A stretch of DNA of 64,000 bases, from the NCBI GenBank assembly GCA_009773475.1, contig WSXV01000019.1:1-64000 (forward strand), read 5' to 3'. Every line of letters starts with the position of its first letter. Position 1 is the first letter of the stretch. The position numbers were made by a program, and so were the translations under genes. Shown piece after piece: positions 43,388-53,065 of this stretch. The notes below the pieces were generated by a model. The model saw nothing but the letters and a program-made list of their open reading frames with translations, was not told the DNA's origin and did no database searches. This stretch comes from Desulfobulbaceae bacterium. Its GTDB lineage: Bacteria > Desulfobacterota > Desulfobulbia > Desulfobulbales > Desulfocapsaceae.

Positions 43388-44812
43388 TTAATGCGCGTCC
43401 CCGCCCCCAAGCACTTTATAGAGTGTCACCATGTTGGAAAGCCGGGAAAGACGGGTGGTGATCAAGCCCTGCTGGGCGCTGTAGAGTGAACGCTGGGAGT
43501 CGAGCACGGCCAGATAGCTGTCGACTCCTTTGTCGTAGCGAGCCTGGGAAAGCCGGTATCTGGCGGCGGTGGCATCGGTGAGGGACTGCTGGGCGGTCAG
43601 CTCATCGTCGATGGTTCCCCGCCGGGCAAGGGCGTCGGCGACTTCCCGGAAGGCGGTTTGGATGGCCTTTTCATAGGCGGCAACGGCGATATCCCGATCC
43701 ACCTCGGCCACGGTCAGGCGAGCCCATCGTGAACCGGCATCAAAGATCGGCAGGGAGATGTTCGGGGTAAAGGCCCAGGCGCCCGAACCGGAGCTGAAGA
43801 GGCCGGAGAGCTCGTCGCTGCCCACCCCGATGGAGCCGATAAGGGTTATGCGGGGGAAAAAGGCGGCCCGGGCAGCGCCGATATTGGCGTTGTATCCTTG
43901 AAGCTGGTTTTCCGCCCTAAGAATGTCGGGACGTCGGAGCAGCATCTCGGAAGGGGTGCCGGCGGGGAGATCTTTGACGGCGGTTAATGTTTCAGACAGG
44001 GTTTTTGGCAGCAATTCGGCAGGAACCGTGGAGCCGACCACCAGATTCAGGGCATTTTCGTCCTGGGCGGCAAGGGCCGTATAGCGGGCGATATCGACCC
44101 GCGCCGTATCCAGTTGGGTTTGCGCCTGCTGCAGATCCAGCTCGGAGGCGACCCCCATGGCAAAGCGGCGCTGAATTAACTGATAGCTCGACTGTTGGGC
44201 CGTGAGTGTCGCCTGTGCCAGATACAGCCGTTCGCGATCGGCGGCCAGATTCAGATAGTTGGCAGCCACCTCGGCCACCAGGCTGATCTGCACGGTTCGG
44301 CGTGCCTGCTCGGTGGCAAGGTACTGCGCCAAGGCCTGATCCTTCAGGCTTTGCACCCGGCCAAACAGATCAAGCTCATAGGCACTGACGCCTAGACCGA
44401 CACTGTATTGTTCGACGGTTTCAGCTTGGCCGGTGCCCGAGAGGGTTTCGGGCAGTCGTTTTTTGCTGCTGGCAGCGGCGCCATCAATCTGGGGAAAAAG
44501 TTCTGCCCGCTGGATCTGATACTGGGCGCGGGATCGCTCAATGTTGAGAGCGGCTAGGCGCAGGTCGCGGTTATTTTCCAGGGCCATGCCGATGGTCTTC
44601 TGTAACGGTTGTTCGACAAAGAACTCCTGCCAGGGAAGGTCGGCGGGTTTTTTCGCGGATTGATCGGGAGTTTCTTTCTGGTAGGCCGGGCCATCCGGCC
44701 AGACTGCCGAAACCGGTGCCTCCGGACGGAGATATTCAGGGGCCATGGTGCAGGCGCCCAGGCCAAGTATTGCTGCCAAAGAGAGGCACAAGGTTGTTGT
44801 CTTCCGTTTCAT
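43388..44812 (-). CDS. RND efflux outer-membrane lipoprotein, OprM/NodT type
   Basis: This 474-residue outer-membrane channel has a lipoprotein signal (lipobox LGAC, Cys at 21) and two outer-membrane-efflux repeats (about 65-255 and 280-465). Typical segments are YQIQRAELFPQIDG and LLRRPDILRAENQLQGYNANIGAARAAFFPRI. It completes the tripartite pump encoded immediately upstream, since only one base separates it from the acrB-like gene. The length is typical. It is anchored by lipid in the outer membrane and spans the periplasm as a trimer. Confidence 0.93.
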   Translation of the reverse strand: MKRKTTTLCLSLAAILGLGACTMAPEYLRPEAPVSAVWPDGPAYQKETPDQSAKKPADLPWQEFFVEQPLQKTIGMALENNRDLRLAALNIERSRAQYQIQRAELFPQIDGAAASSKKRLPETLSGTGQAETVEQYSVGLGVSAYELDLFGRVQSLKDQALAQYLATEQARRTVQISLVAEVAANYLNLAADRERLYLAQATLTAQQSSYQLIQRRFAMGVASELDLQQAQTQLDTARVDIARYTALAAQDENALNLVVGSTVPAELLPKTLSETLTAVKDLPAGTPSEMLLRRPDILRAENQLQGYNANIGAARAAFFPRITLIGSIGVGSDELSGLFSSGSGAWAFTPNISLPIFDAGSRWARLTVAEVDRDIAVAAYEKAIQTAFREVADALARRGTIDDELTAQQSLTDATAARYRLSQARYDKGVDSYLAVLDSQRSLYSAQQGLITTRLSRLSNMVTLYKVLGGGDAH

Positions 44813-44813
44813 A

Positions 44814-47800
44814 TTACTTCACCTCTGGAATGGTGGTGACTGCGCCATTGGCAGCCTTCGGCTTCTTGGCAACGAGCCGGGAAATCAGGACAAAGAAAAA
44901 AGGAATGAAAATCAAGTCAATAAAGGTGGCGGAAAGCAGGCCGCCGGTCACCGCGGTGCCGATGGCGTTCTGGGCGGCGGCGCCAGCTCCTTTGGTCAGA
45001 GCCAGGGGCAGGGTGCCGAAGAAAAAGGCCAGTGAGGTCATAAGGACCGGACGCAGCCGGATTTTAACCGCCGACAGGGTGGCCTCCACCAGTTCATGGC
45101 CTTGCGACATCTGCTCCTTAATAAACTGGATGATCAGAATGGCATTCTTGGTGGAGAGGCCCACGGTGGTGAGCAGGCCGATCTGTAGATAGACATCATT
45201 GGGCAGCACTCGCATGGTGACTGCGGTCACTGCTCCAACGAGGCCCAGCGGCAGCATCAGCAGATTAACAAAGGGAATCGTCCAGCTCTCGTAGAGGGCG
45301 GCCACGGCCAGGAATACAACCAGCAGCGAAATGGCATACAGGGCCGGAGCCTGTTTTCCGGCCTGCTTTTCCTCGTAAGACAAGCCCGTCCACTCGTAGC
45401 CGATCCCCACCGGTAACTGGGCCGCCAGCTTCTCCATCTCAACCATCGCCTCGCCGGTGCTCACGCCGGGAGCGGCCTGCCCCATGATTTCCACGGAGGG
45501 AATACCGTTATAGCGCTCCAGGCGGGGCGATGCGTATTGCCAGTGGGCGGAGGAAAAGGCCGAGAACGGCACCATCTCGCCCTTACTGTTGCGGACATGC
45601 CATTTTTTGATATCCTCGGGCAGCATCCGGTATTTTGCGTCGGCCTGGAGATAAACCTTTTTGACTCGCCCGTTCTCGATAAAATCGTTGACGTAGGAAC
45701 TGCCCCAGGCCGTTGCCAGTACTTCGTTGACCCCAAGCAGGGAAAGCCCCAGCGCGCCTGCCCGTTCATCATCGATATCCAACTTGAATTCAGGGGAGTC
45801 ATCCTGGCCGTTGGGACGGACGGCTACGAGCTTGGGGTTTTTCATGGCCATCCCCAACAGCTGGCTCCGGGCCTCCATCAGCTTTTCATGTCCCAGTCCG
45901 CTTCGATCCTGCAACATTAAGTCAAAACCGTTGGCCTGTCCCAGCTCCACCACCGCCGGCGGCGAAAAGGCGAAGGCCATACCATCCTTAAACTGAGAAA
46001 AGGCCCCCATGGCTCGTTTGGCAACGGCGGCTGCTTTCAGGTCGGGATTCTTTCGCAGTTTCCAATCTTTCAGGCGGACAAAGGCGAGGGCCATATTCTG
46101 ACCTCGACCGGCGAAGCTGAATCCGTGCACGGCAATAACGGTCTCAACGGCTTCTTTTTCCTGTTCGAGAAAATGGTGTTCAAGCTGCTCAATCACCTTG
46201 ATGGTTCGTTCCAGAGTCGCTCCGGCCGGCAACTGAATCTGGCAGATGATGAATCCCTGATCCTCATCGGGCAGGAAGGCCGTGGGCAGACGCAGGAAGA
46301 AGAACACCATGACGGCCACAATGGCGCCATACACAAGCAGGTAGCGAACCGGTTTGCCGAATGAGCGGCCGACAATCCCTTCATACTTCTCCCGGCCGAG
46401 GTCAAAGTACTTGTTGAACCAGCGGAAAAATTGGCAGAACCAGCCGCATTCGCCTGGTGTGTGTCCCTTTGCCACCGGTTTCAGGAGGGTGGCGCAGAGG
46501 GCCGGGGTCAGGATCATCGCCACCATCACCGACAGAATCATGGCGGAGATAATGGTGACTGAGAACTGGCGGTAGATGACGCCGGTGGAACCGCCGAAAA
46601 AGGCCATGGGCAGGAAGACCGCCGTCAAGACAGTGGCGATGCCCACCAGGGCGCTGGTGATCTGGCCCATGGATTTGACCGTGGCGTCATGGGGTGAGAG
46701 CCCCTCCTCGGACATGATCCGCTCCACATTTTCCACCACCACAATGGCATCATCCACCAGCAGGCCGATGACGATGACCAGGGCGAACATGGTCAGGGTA
46801 TTGATGGAGAAGCCGACCACTGACAGGACTCCCAGTGTGCCAAGAAGAACCACCGGTACGGCAATGGTGGGGATCAGGGTGGCCCGGAAGTTCTGCAGGA
46901 AGAGGAACATGATGATAAAGACCAGAAAGACCGCCTCGATCAGGGTATGCACCACCTCTTCGATGGAAATTTTAACAAAAGGGGTTGTATCGTAGGGGTA
47001 CACCGCCTGCATATTCTGGGGAAAGTATTTTGAGAGATCAACGACCTTGGCCTTGACCCGATCGGCGGTTTCCAGGGCATTGGCCCCGGCCGCGAGACGG
47101 ATGGCCATGCCTCCCATCGGTTTCCCCTTATAGCGGGCGCCGACTTCATAATTCTCGGTGCCGATTTTACATTGAGCCACATCCTTCAGCCTGACCGTGG
47201 AGCCGTCACTGTTTGTTTTGAGGATAATGGCATCAAACTGAGCCGGGGTCTTGAGCAGTGTCCGGGCTGTAATGGTGGCATTGAGCTGCTGACCTTCAGC
47301 AGCTGGAGCGGCCCCGAACTGTCCGGCTGAGACCTGGGCGTTTTGGGCCTGCACTGCTAAGATAACATCGTTGCTGGTCAGGCGGTAGCTGTTGAGTTTG
47401 TCGGGATTCAGCCAGATCCGCATGGCATTCTGCGAGCCGAAGACCGTTACTTCGCCCACCCCTTCGGTGCGGCTGACGATGTCCTGGACGTTGGCCACCA
47501 TATAGTCGGTGAGGGCGGGACGATCGATGGAGCCGTCCTCCGAGACCAACCCTAGAATCAGCAGGAAGTTTTTGGTGGATTTAACCACCTGGATTCCCTG
47601 TCTCTGAACGATCTGGGGCAGGAGCGGAGTGGCCAGCTGGAGTTTGTTCTGTACCTGCACCTGGGCAATGTTCGGGTCGGTGCCGGCCTTGAAGGTCAGA
47701 TTAATGGCCACCGACCCGGCGGAGTCGCTGGTGGAGGACATATAGATCAGGTTGTCGATGCCGTTCAGCTTCTGCTCGATGACCTGGGTAACGGTATCCT

Positions 47801-47972
47801 GCACGGTCTGGGCCGAGGCGCCGGGATACACGGCATTGATGGTGATCTGGGGTGGAGCAATGGGTGGGTACTGGGAGACCGGCAGGGTCTTGATTGCCAG
47901 AATACCGGCGAGCATCACCAGAATGGCGATGACCCAGGCAAAGATGGGGCGATTGATGAAAAACCTCGACAT
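44814..47972 (-). CDS. RND multidrug efflux transporter, AcrB/MexB (HAE1) type
   Basis: This 1052-residue inner-membrane pump belongs to the hydrophobe/amphiphile efflux-1 family. There are twelve membrane helices and two large periplasmic loops. The proton relay aspartates are in [20 protein letters not shown]. The start [20 protein letters not shown] and the C-terminal [21 protein letters not shown] are typical. It exports drugs or other amphiphiles using the proton gradient with the adjacent AcrA- and OprM-like subunits. The substrate cannot be predicted. It begins 12 bases after the adaptor gene. Confidence 0.95.
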   Translation of the reverse strand: MSRFFINRPIFAWVIAILVMLAGILAIKTLPVSQYPPIAPPQITINAVYPGASAQTVQDTVTQVIEQKLNGIDNLIYMSSTSDSAGSVAINLTFKAGTDPNIAQVQVQNKLQLATPLLPQIVQRQGIQVVKSTKNFLLILGLVSEDGSIDRPALTDYMVANVQDIVSRTEGVGEVTVFGSQNAMRIWLNPDKLNSYRLTSNDVILAVQAQNAQVSAGQFGAAPAAEGQQLNATITARTLLKTPAQFDAIILKTNSDGSTVRLKDVAQCKIGTENYEVGARYKGKPMGGMAIRLAAGANALETADRVKAKVVDLSKYFPQNMQAVYPYDTTPFVKISIEEVVHTLIEAVFLVFIIMFLFLQNFRATLIPTIAVPVVLLGTLGVLSVVGFSINTLTMFALVIVIGLLVDDAIVVVENVERIMSEEGLSPHDATVKSMGQITSALVGIATVLTAVFLPMAFFGGSTGVIYRQFSVTIISAMILSVMVAMILTPALCATLLKPVAKGHTPGECGWFCQFFRWFNKYFDLGREKYEGIVGRSFGKPVRYLLVYGAIVAVMVFFFLRLPTAFLPDEDQGFIICQIQLPAGATLERTIKVIEQLEHHFLEQEKEAVETVIAVHGFSFAGRGQNMALAFVRLKDWKLRKNPDLKAAAVAKRAMGAFSQFKDGMAFAFSPPAVVELGQANGFDLMLQDRSGLGHEKLMEARSQLLGMAMKNPKLVAVRPNGQDDSPEFKLDIDDERAGALGLSLLGVNEVLATAWGSSYVNDFIENGRVKKVYLQADAKYRMLPEDIKKWHVRNSKGEMVPFSAFSSAHWQYASPRLERYNGIPSVEIMGQAAPGVSTGEAMVEMEKLAAQLPVGIGYEWTGLSYEEKQAGKQAPALYAISLLVVFLAVAALYESWTIPFVNLLMLPLGLVGAVTAVTMRVLPNDVYLQIGLLTTVGLSTKNAILIIQFIKEQMSQGHELVEATLSAVKIRLRPVLMTSLAFFFGTLPLALTKGAGAAAQNAIGTAVTGGLLSATFIDLIFIPFFFVLISRLVAKKPKAANGAVTTIPEVK

Positions 47973-47984
47973 GAAAACTCTCCT

Positions 47985-49190
47985 TTACTTTTTGACGGCT
48001 GCTGGTTGCGCACTGGCGGCGGGGGATGCTTCCGGCTTGCTGCCAAAAGGCACAGCCTTGACCGGGGTTCCCGGACGCGCCTTCTGGAGCCCCTCCAGAA
48101 TAACCCGGTCTCCGGCCTTCACTCCTTCCGTCACCAGCCAGCTGTCGCCAACTGTCCGCGATACCTTGATAACCCGCGGCTCGACTTTTTCCTCGGCGCC
48201 CACCAGCATCACCATGGCATCTCCTTGCGGATTGCGGGTCACGCCGCGCTGCGGAATAAGAATCGCCTCTTCGCTAACCCCTTCCTGGACAATGGCGCGG
48301 ACAAACATGCCGGGCAGCAGCAATTGCTTGGGATTGGGAAAGAGCGCCCGCAGGGTGATGGAACCGGTGCTCTGCTCCACCGTCACTTCGCTGAACTTGA
48401 GAATCCCTTCTTGCGGGTAGGGACTGCCGTCTTCCAGCAGCAGCTTGACCTTTGCCTGGTCGTTATTCTTGCCATTGATCTCGCCACTCCCCAGATTCCG
48501 CTTGAGGCGAAGAAGTTCCGCGCTGGACTGGTTTACGTCCACATAGACCGGGTCAAGCTGTTGAATCGTGGCCATGGCCGCGGCTTGATTCTCGGTGACC
48601 AGCGCCCCGTTGGTCACCGTTGAGCGGCCGATCCGACCGGAGATTGAGGCCTTCACGCTGGTGTAGTCAAGATTGATACGGGCGGACTCGACAGCCGCCT
48701 GATTGACGGCGACATCGGCCACGGCCTGCTTAAGGAGGGCGTCGGCATCGTCAAATTCCTGTCGGCTCACCGCGTTGATGGCGACCAGCTCCCGGTAGCG
48801 ATCCGCCTTCAGTCGCATCGGTACCAGGTTGGCCTCGGCACGGGCCAGGGCCGCCTTGGCACTGGCAAAGGCGGCCTGATAGGTGGCGGGATCAATTTGA
48901 TAGAGGATCTGTCCCGCCTTCACGTCGGAGCCTTCGGTGAAGAGTCTCTTCTGGATAACTCCTCCCACCTGGGGACGGACTTCGGCGATCATGTGCGGCG
49001 AGGTCCGGCCCGTCAGCTCCATGGTCAAGGTGACCGGGGCGATGCTTATGGTCATGATGCCGACCTCGGGGGGAGGGGTGGCAGCTGGTTTGTTTGCCGG
49101 AGAGGAGTCCTGCTTGCAGCCGGTCAGCAGAAGTGTGCCGATCAGGAGTCCCGTATGGGCTATGCGTTTTATTTTTTCAGTTGTGTCCAT
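47985..49190 (-). CDS. RND efflux periplasmic adaptor, AcrA/MexA type
   Basis: This 401-residue membrane-fusion protein has a lipoprotein-like start (LLTGCKQDSSPA), a biotinyl-lipoyl domain, an alpha-hairpin (about 100-170) and beta-barrel and membrane-proximal domains. GRTSPHMIAEVRPQVGGVIQKRLF and YTSVKASISGRIGRS are typical. A TTG one codon upstream is an alternative start, and GAGGTAACC precedes both. It is the first pump gene, about 200 bases after tetR, with a candidate operator in the gap. Confidence 0.94.
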   Translation of the reverse strand: MDTTEKIKRIAHTGLLIGTLLLTGCKQDSSPANKPAATPPPEVGIMTISIAPVTLTMELTGRTSPHMIAEVRPQVGGVIQKRLFTEGSDVKAGQILYQIDPATYQAAFASAKAALARAEANLVPMRLKADRYRELVAINAVSRQEFDDADALLKQAVADVAVNQAAVESARINLDYTSVKASISGRIGRSTVTNGALVTENQAAAMATIQQLDPVYVDVNQSSAELLRLKRNLGSGEINGKNNDQAKVKLLLEDGSPYPQEGILKFSEVTVEQSTGSITLRALFPNPKQLLLPGMFVRAIVQEGVSEEAILIPQRGVTRNPQGDAMVMLVGAEEKVEPRVIKVSRTVGDSWLVTEGVKAGDRVILEGLQKARPGTPVKAVPFGSKPEASPAASAQPAAVKK

Positions 49191-49374
49191 CAATGGTTAC
49201 CTCAAAGGAGTTGAACGATTCGCCGGCCTGATCCTTACGTATCGAGCGGATACACCGGTGCCGGAAAGAAAAGGGGTGATTGGGTAAACCTCTCTGCCTG
49301 AAAGCAGGGAGGAAGTAGGATGAAAGAAGGTCTTGGCGTTTAGAGAAAATTCTCGGAGAGAAAACCGTGTAGAA

Positions 49375-49390
49375 GAGTGAACGTTCAGTC
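49375..49390. promoter_or_regulatory. Candidate TetR operator before acrA
   Basis: GAGTGAACGTTCAGTC contains the perfect palindrome TGAACGTTCA (49378-49387) with matching outer GA/TC. It lies between tetR and the adaptor gene. A near-identical site occurs at the tetR promoter (49995-50012), which supports an operator role. Confidence 0.65.
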
Positions 49391-49399
49391 CGGGATGCC

Positions 49400-49975
49400 T
49401 CATTGTTTAATACCATCCCAGCAGGCCTGAACGGTCTGTGCAATCAAGGGCTCGTCAAGTTCGACAAAACCAAGGATGCGGTCGCGGGCCACGGTCAGAA
49501 GAGGCCCGAATGCCAGCGCGAAAAGCACCACCAGGGGTAAATCTTTCACAATCTGCCGGGCCTTTCCTTCCTCAAGAAGCATGCGGTATAAGTCTTCATC
49601 TCCCGCCTGGCCAAAAATTTGATCCCGGCGGAATATGGCCCCGTACGGCGAGTGAAGGTACTGTTCCAGGAAACGAAATTTGAGGGGGTGGGCAATAAAG
49701 AAGCGGAGCAGCCCGGTATGGGCACGGATAAATCTCTCCCTTACCGGCCTGTCAGTGTTATATCCCTCCATGAGTCGGGTATGAATTTTGTTATGGAGTT
49801 CCTGGAACAAGGTGTTGATTAACAGCTCTTTGGTTTCAAAATACCGGTAGATGGTTCCTGCCCCAACGCCCGCTCGCTCAGCAATACTGGCGATGGGCGC
49901 ACCATGGAAGCCTTGCTCGGCAATCAGCTCCAATGCAGCGTTCATGATTTCTTGACGTTTTTCAGATGTATTCAT
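49400..49975 (-). CDS. TetR/AcrR-family repressor of the efflux operon
   Basis: This 191-residue regulator has an N-terminal HTH (IASIAERAGVGAGTIYRYFETKELL, about 25-50) and a helical ligand domain. It is divergent in detail from AcrR of enterobacteria but of normal size. It is transcribed in the same direction as the pump genes and precedes them, so a drug-inducible, self-repressed operon is the natural reading. Two near-identical palindromes, one at its own promoter and one before acrA, support this. Confidence 0.9.
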   Translation of the reverse strand: MNTSEKRQEIMNAALELIAEQGFHGAPIASIAERAGVGAGTIYRYFETKELLINTLFQELHNKIHTRLMEGYNTDRPVRERFIRAHTGLLRFFIAHPLKFRFLEQYLHSPYGAIFRRDQIFGQAGDEDLYRMLLEEGKARQIVKDLPLVVLFALAFGPLLTVARDRILGFVELDEPLIAQTVQACWDGIKQ

Positions 49976-49994
49976 AAAAGAGTATTTAAACCAT

Positions 49995-50042
49995 GGAGTG
50001 AATGTTCATTCCGAACATAAAGGCTTCCTGCTTCCTTGTCAA
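49995..50042 (-). promoter_or_regulatory. Promoter and operator of tetR
   Basis: On the minus strand TTGACA (50037-50042) and TATGTT (50014-50019) are 17 bases apart. The palindrome GGAGTGAATGTTCATTCC (49995-50012) directly follows the -10 box, with a second inverted repeat ATGTTC-N5-GAACAT (50002-50018). A bound repressor would block the start site. Confidence 0.72.
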
Positions 50043-50109
50043 ATTGTTTTTGACATCTTTTCTGAAAGATTGTGATCTCAAATGAATTTTTTTAGAGAGG
50101 TTCATCTGG

Positions 50110-50259
50110 TTTCCATGCGCCACCTGGAAACCCATCTCGGCCTGGGTTGCAGGCCGTCGTTAACCCATGAAACGCAGGGAAGCGAAGCAAAGCGTGAACT
50201 TCGAGGGTCGGAACTGGATGCGGCGCATCCAGACAGCATTCCCATGCGGCGCATGGGAA
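50110..50259. repeat. Cluster of palindromic repeats
   Basis: Two perfect 9- to 10-bp palindromes share the core GCG-G-CGC: CTGGATGCG-G-CGCATCCAG (50214-50232) and TTCCCATGCG-G-CGCATGGGAA (50239-50259). A third imperfect one (TTTCCA...TGGAAA) lies near 50110-50130. They resemble short interspersed repeats of the GGGAACGAG type. The gene-free gap 49976-50370 contains nothing else recognisable. Confidence 0.6.
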
Positions 50260-50370
50260 CGAGATGGGATAGATGTCACCCCCCCCCTCATGCAAAATGG
50301 ACGTTTCTTCTTTCTTGCCAAGACACGTTAAAAGGAATTTTTCCGTGTCTTTTTATGGTCTCAGGAGACG

Positions 50371-51576
50371 CTATATCGTCCTGAAAAACCATGCCTCTAC
50401 CAGGGAATCCTTTCTCAGCACCCGGCATCCTTCTGGAATTTCAATCAGGGCATTGGCGGAGGCCATGGCTTCAAATCTTCCCATGTTGCGCAGGGGCGCG
50501 GCGTACAGAAGGCCGTTGTTATGGCTTGCCCGGCTGTAGATTAACTGGGTCCAGTCTTCCTGTCCGGTGAGTTCTTCTGTGACAAAGACCTTTTGCTTTT
50601 GGGGCAGGCAATCCAGAAATCCCATGAGTTGCCGGACTCCAGGCAGGGCCAAAAGGAGCAGCGCCACATGGTTCGAGGGCGGCCCGCCCGGCAGGTTAAA
50701 CACCACGGTGTTGCCAACCCGTCCCATGCAGGCGCCTTTCCCCGGCCCTATGCGAACCCGATGGAAGATCTTTTCCATTCCAACCTGTTCCATGGCCCGC
50801 ATGGTCAGGTCTTTATCGCCATCGAGGACACCGCCACAGGTGATCAGGATGTCAACGTCTGGGATAATTTGGCTGAACTGTTCTTGCAGGTTGTCGAGAT
50901 TGTCCCGCACCAGAACAGTGCAGGCGTGTATTCCCAGGGCCTGCAATTCAGCCGCCGCTGTCACCATATTGCTTGCTGCCACCTTTCCAGCAGTGACCGG
51001 TTCACCCGGCCATACCAGTTCACTGCCCGTTGCCGCAATGGCAATCTTCGGGAGGGGAGAACAGAGGACTTCCTTGAGTCCGGCGGCGGCCAGCAGGCCG
51101 AGATGGGCAGGACCAAGGATGGTTCCCCGGGCCAGTATCACCTGGTCTAGGACAATATCGCTTCCTTTGCGGAGGATATTTAATCCGGTCCGGGAGTCTG
51201 CCATGATCAATACCTGCTGACCATCGACCTGCGCAAATTCAGAGGCAAGCACGGAGGTCGCGCCGCGCGGGATAGCGGCACCGGTCATGATGCGTACCGC
51301 ATGTCCGGTGCTGACGCCAAGGTCGTCGGGCTCATCACCCGCAGTCACGGCACCGGTCACCAGAAGGGTTACCGGGTGCACCGGAGATGCCTCTGCGATG
51401 TCATCTGAAACCACCGCAAAGCCGTCTTTCAGGGAGGAGTCAACGGAAGGGCAGTTTGCCAAGGCGCGGACATCTTCTGCGCAAACCAGGCCAAGGGCCT
51501 TGGCAAGCGGCACAGCTACCGGCCGGAGCGCGGGGAGCATGGCGATATAGGCATGTGCCTGGGTTAGAGAAATCAT
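50371..51576 (-). CDS. moeA: Molybdopterin molybdenumtransferase
   Basis: This protein of about 401 residues inserts molybdenum (or tungsten) into adenylylated molybdopterin. The MoeA domain layout is complete. The N-terminal part has VDSSLKDGFAVVSDD (the family (D/N)xSxxDGYA motif), IMTGAAIPRGAT is the substrate loop, and GGVLDGDKDLTMRAME and VFNLPGGPPSNHVALLLLALPG form the MPT-binding domain. A C-terminal beta domain follows. The ATG at 51576 is preferred from alignment. An ATG nine codons upstream is possible. Molybdoenzymes are expected in such an anaerobe. Confidence 0.92.
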   Translation of the reverse strand: MISLTQAHAYIAMLPALRPVAVPLAKALGLVCAEDVRALANCPSVDSSLKDGFAVVSDDIAEASPVHPVTLLVTGAVTAGDEPDDLGVSTGHAVRIMTGAAIPRGATSVLASEFAQVDGQQVLIMADSRTGLNILRKGSDIVLDQVILARGTILGPAHLGLLAAAGLKEVLCSPLPKIAIAATGSELVWPGEPVTAGKVAASNMVTAAAELQALGIHACTVLVRDNLDNLQEQFSQIIPDVDILITCGGVLDGDKDLTMRAMEQVGMEKIFHRVRIGPGKGACMGRVGNTVVFNLPGGPPSNHVALLLLALPGVRQLMGFLDCLPQKQKVFVTEELTGQEDWTQLIYSRASHNNGLLYAAPLRNMGRFEAMASANALIEIPEGCRVLRKDSLVEAWFFRTI

Positions 51577-51712
51577 GATATTTTCGTATGCTCCTGTTGC
51601 CATGGATAGATCCGACTCAAATGTGATCGGGGGCTATCGGCATTGATAGTTGACCCACTCCAGGCAGTGCTTTTCATTAGTAGTTAAAAAGAGGTTTGCT
51701 ATGTGGGTAGAG

Positions 51713-51743
51713 ATTATAGTGCTTGTTACAGACTATAGTCTGT
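51713..51743 (-). promoter_or_regulatory. Candidate promoter with 16-bp palindrome upstream of moeA
   Basis: On the minus strand a consensus TATAAT (51713-51718) has no good -35. Instead the perfect palindrome ACAGACTATAGTCTGT (51728-51743) covers the -35 position. That suggests an activator or repressor site. It does not match the ModE consensus. Confidence 0.45.
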
Positions 51744-51822
51744 TGTGCGCTGAAAAAGCAGGATGGAAAAACCCAGTTGGAACAAGGACTCTCAAATCAA
51801 GCCCGGAGGGCGACCGGAGAAT

Positions 51823-51862
51823 AAAAAAAAAAGGGGTTAAGCGAAAAACGCCTAACCCCTTG
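51823..51862 (-). terminator. Terminator of tRNA-Arg
   Basis: On the minus strand AGGGGTTAGGCG and CGCTTAACCCCT form a stem around five T, and a run of ten T/A-rich bases follows. It lies directly after the tRNA and isolates it from moeA. Confidence 0.85.
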
Positions 51863-51869
51863 ATTTTGT

Positions 51870-51946
51870 TGGTGCACCAGGAGGGATTCGGACCCCCGAC
51901 CTACGGATTCGTAGTCCGTTGCTCTATCCAGCTGAGCTACTGGTGC
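51870..51946 (-). tRNA. tRNA-Arg (anticodon ACG)
   Basis: The 77-nt cloverleaf has an encoded CCA. The acceptor is GCACCAG/CTGGTGC, the anticodon stem ACGGA/TCCGT with loop CTACGAA (anticodon ACG), and the T-arm GGGGG-TCCGAAT-CCCTC. The wobble A is expected to be edited to inosine. Confidence 0.97.
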
Positions 51947-51959
51947 GAAAAGATAGGGA

Positions 51960-51988
51960 TATATACCTTAGTTTCATTGTTTCCTCAA
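51960..51988 (-). promoter_or_regulatory. Promoter of tRNA-Arg
   Basis: TTGAGG (51983-51988) and TATATA (51960-51965) on the minus strand are 17 bases apart and lie 14 bases before the mature tRNA. The rest of the gap up to 52262 shows no gene. Confidence 0.7.
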
Positions 51989-52262
51989 GGCCTGTTTATT
52001 TTTCTACGGATTATTTTTTATCTGCTCCCGGTTGCAGGAAAAGATATGCTTGTTGATTGGCCGGTGAGTGCGGGGTGTAAGTGCAATGAAATAGCCCGTT
52101 ATGACATATGAAATACATCTATAGAGTGGTGGTAAAACCTGATTTGGTTGCGTCTTGAAAGAACTGTGCTTACTCTTCTTGAAAATTCTGTCAGGTGGTC
52201 TGGCACGGATGAGCAGTATTTACTGGTTGATATTTTTGAGATAGAAGCTCTTTGCCTTTTTT

Positions 52263-52895
52263 ATGAATGAATCAATTTCGCAGCTTATTATCATGGCCCC
52301 GCCTTTGCTGCTGGCCCTTACGGTCCATGAATTTGCCCATGGATATGTGGCCTTCAGACTGGGAGACCCAACGGCACGTGCCTTGGGGCGTCTGACCTTG
52401 AACCCGTTGAAGCATCTGGATCCATTGGGAACCATTGCTTTTTTTGTTTTTCATTTTGGTTGGGCCAAGCCGGTACCGGTGAATCCTGCTTATTTTAGAA
52501 ATCCGGAAAAGGACATGCTCTGGGTGGCCCTGGCTGGGCCGGCTACGAATTTTGCGCTGGCCGTCATAAGTGCCCTGATGGCCAAAATTATCTGGCTGCT
52601 TGCGCAGCTCATGCCCTATTCTCTTGTGGGGGAAGCTATTCTTGTCCCCTTGAACAGCACCTTGATTGCCAGCGTCTGGATTAACCTGGTACTCTGTATC
52701 TTTAATTTTCTGCCGATTCCACCCCTTGACGGCAGTCGGATTCTCGCTGGACTTCTGCCGCCTGATCTTGCCCGTACTTACGCTTCTTTTGAAAAATATG
52801 GCTTTCTTCTAGTTATTCTCCTGGCGGTTACAGGAGTCCTTTCCAAACTGATTATTCCGCTTATCAAGTTTGTCAACAACTTGCTGCTATCCTGA
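52263..52895 (+). CDS. Site-2 protease-family (M50) membrane metalloprotease
   Basis: This 210-residue polytopic protein has the zinc-binding HEFAHG motif (His-Glu-x-x-His, about 22-27) in the first helix. The third ligand lies in NFLPIPPLDGSRIL in the last part. It is the minimal type without a PDZ or CBS domain, like many annotated site-2 protease family proteins. Substrates are unknown. GTAC-free ends and normal length show no truncation. It is a lone gene between tRNA-Arg and the ExeA-like gene. Confidence 0.88.
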   Translation: MNESISQLIIMAPPLLLALTVHEFAHGYVAFRLGDPTARALGRLTLNPLKHLDPLGTIAFFVFHFGWAKPVPVNPAYFRNPEKDMLWVALAGPATNFALAVISALMAKIIWLLAQLMPYSLVGEAILVPLNSTLIASVWINLVLCIFNFLPIPPLDGSRILAGLLPPDLARTYASFEKYGFLLVILLAVTGVLSKLIIPLIKFVNNLLLS

Positions 52896-53065
52896 TATTA
52901 ATCCTTCATTTTTGCAGGCAGACTTCTGGGTGATGGAGGCCGTGCCGCTCCAACGAAGCCTTTGAGAGAAAGGGCATCGCTGGATAGTTCATTGCGGATG
53001 CTCGATCTGATCCATCTCTTTTTGTTTGAAAATGCCCAAGGTGTCCGGACCTTACAGAAAAGATC

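Noticed and set aside
50082..50384. A 100-codon frame across the palindrome cluster
   Set aside because: The frame consists of repeat sequence with no domain. The palindromes explain the region better.
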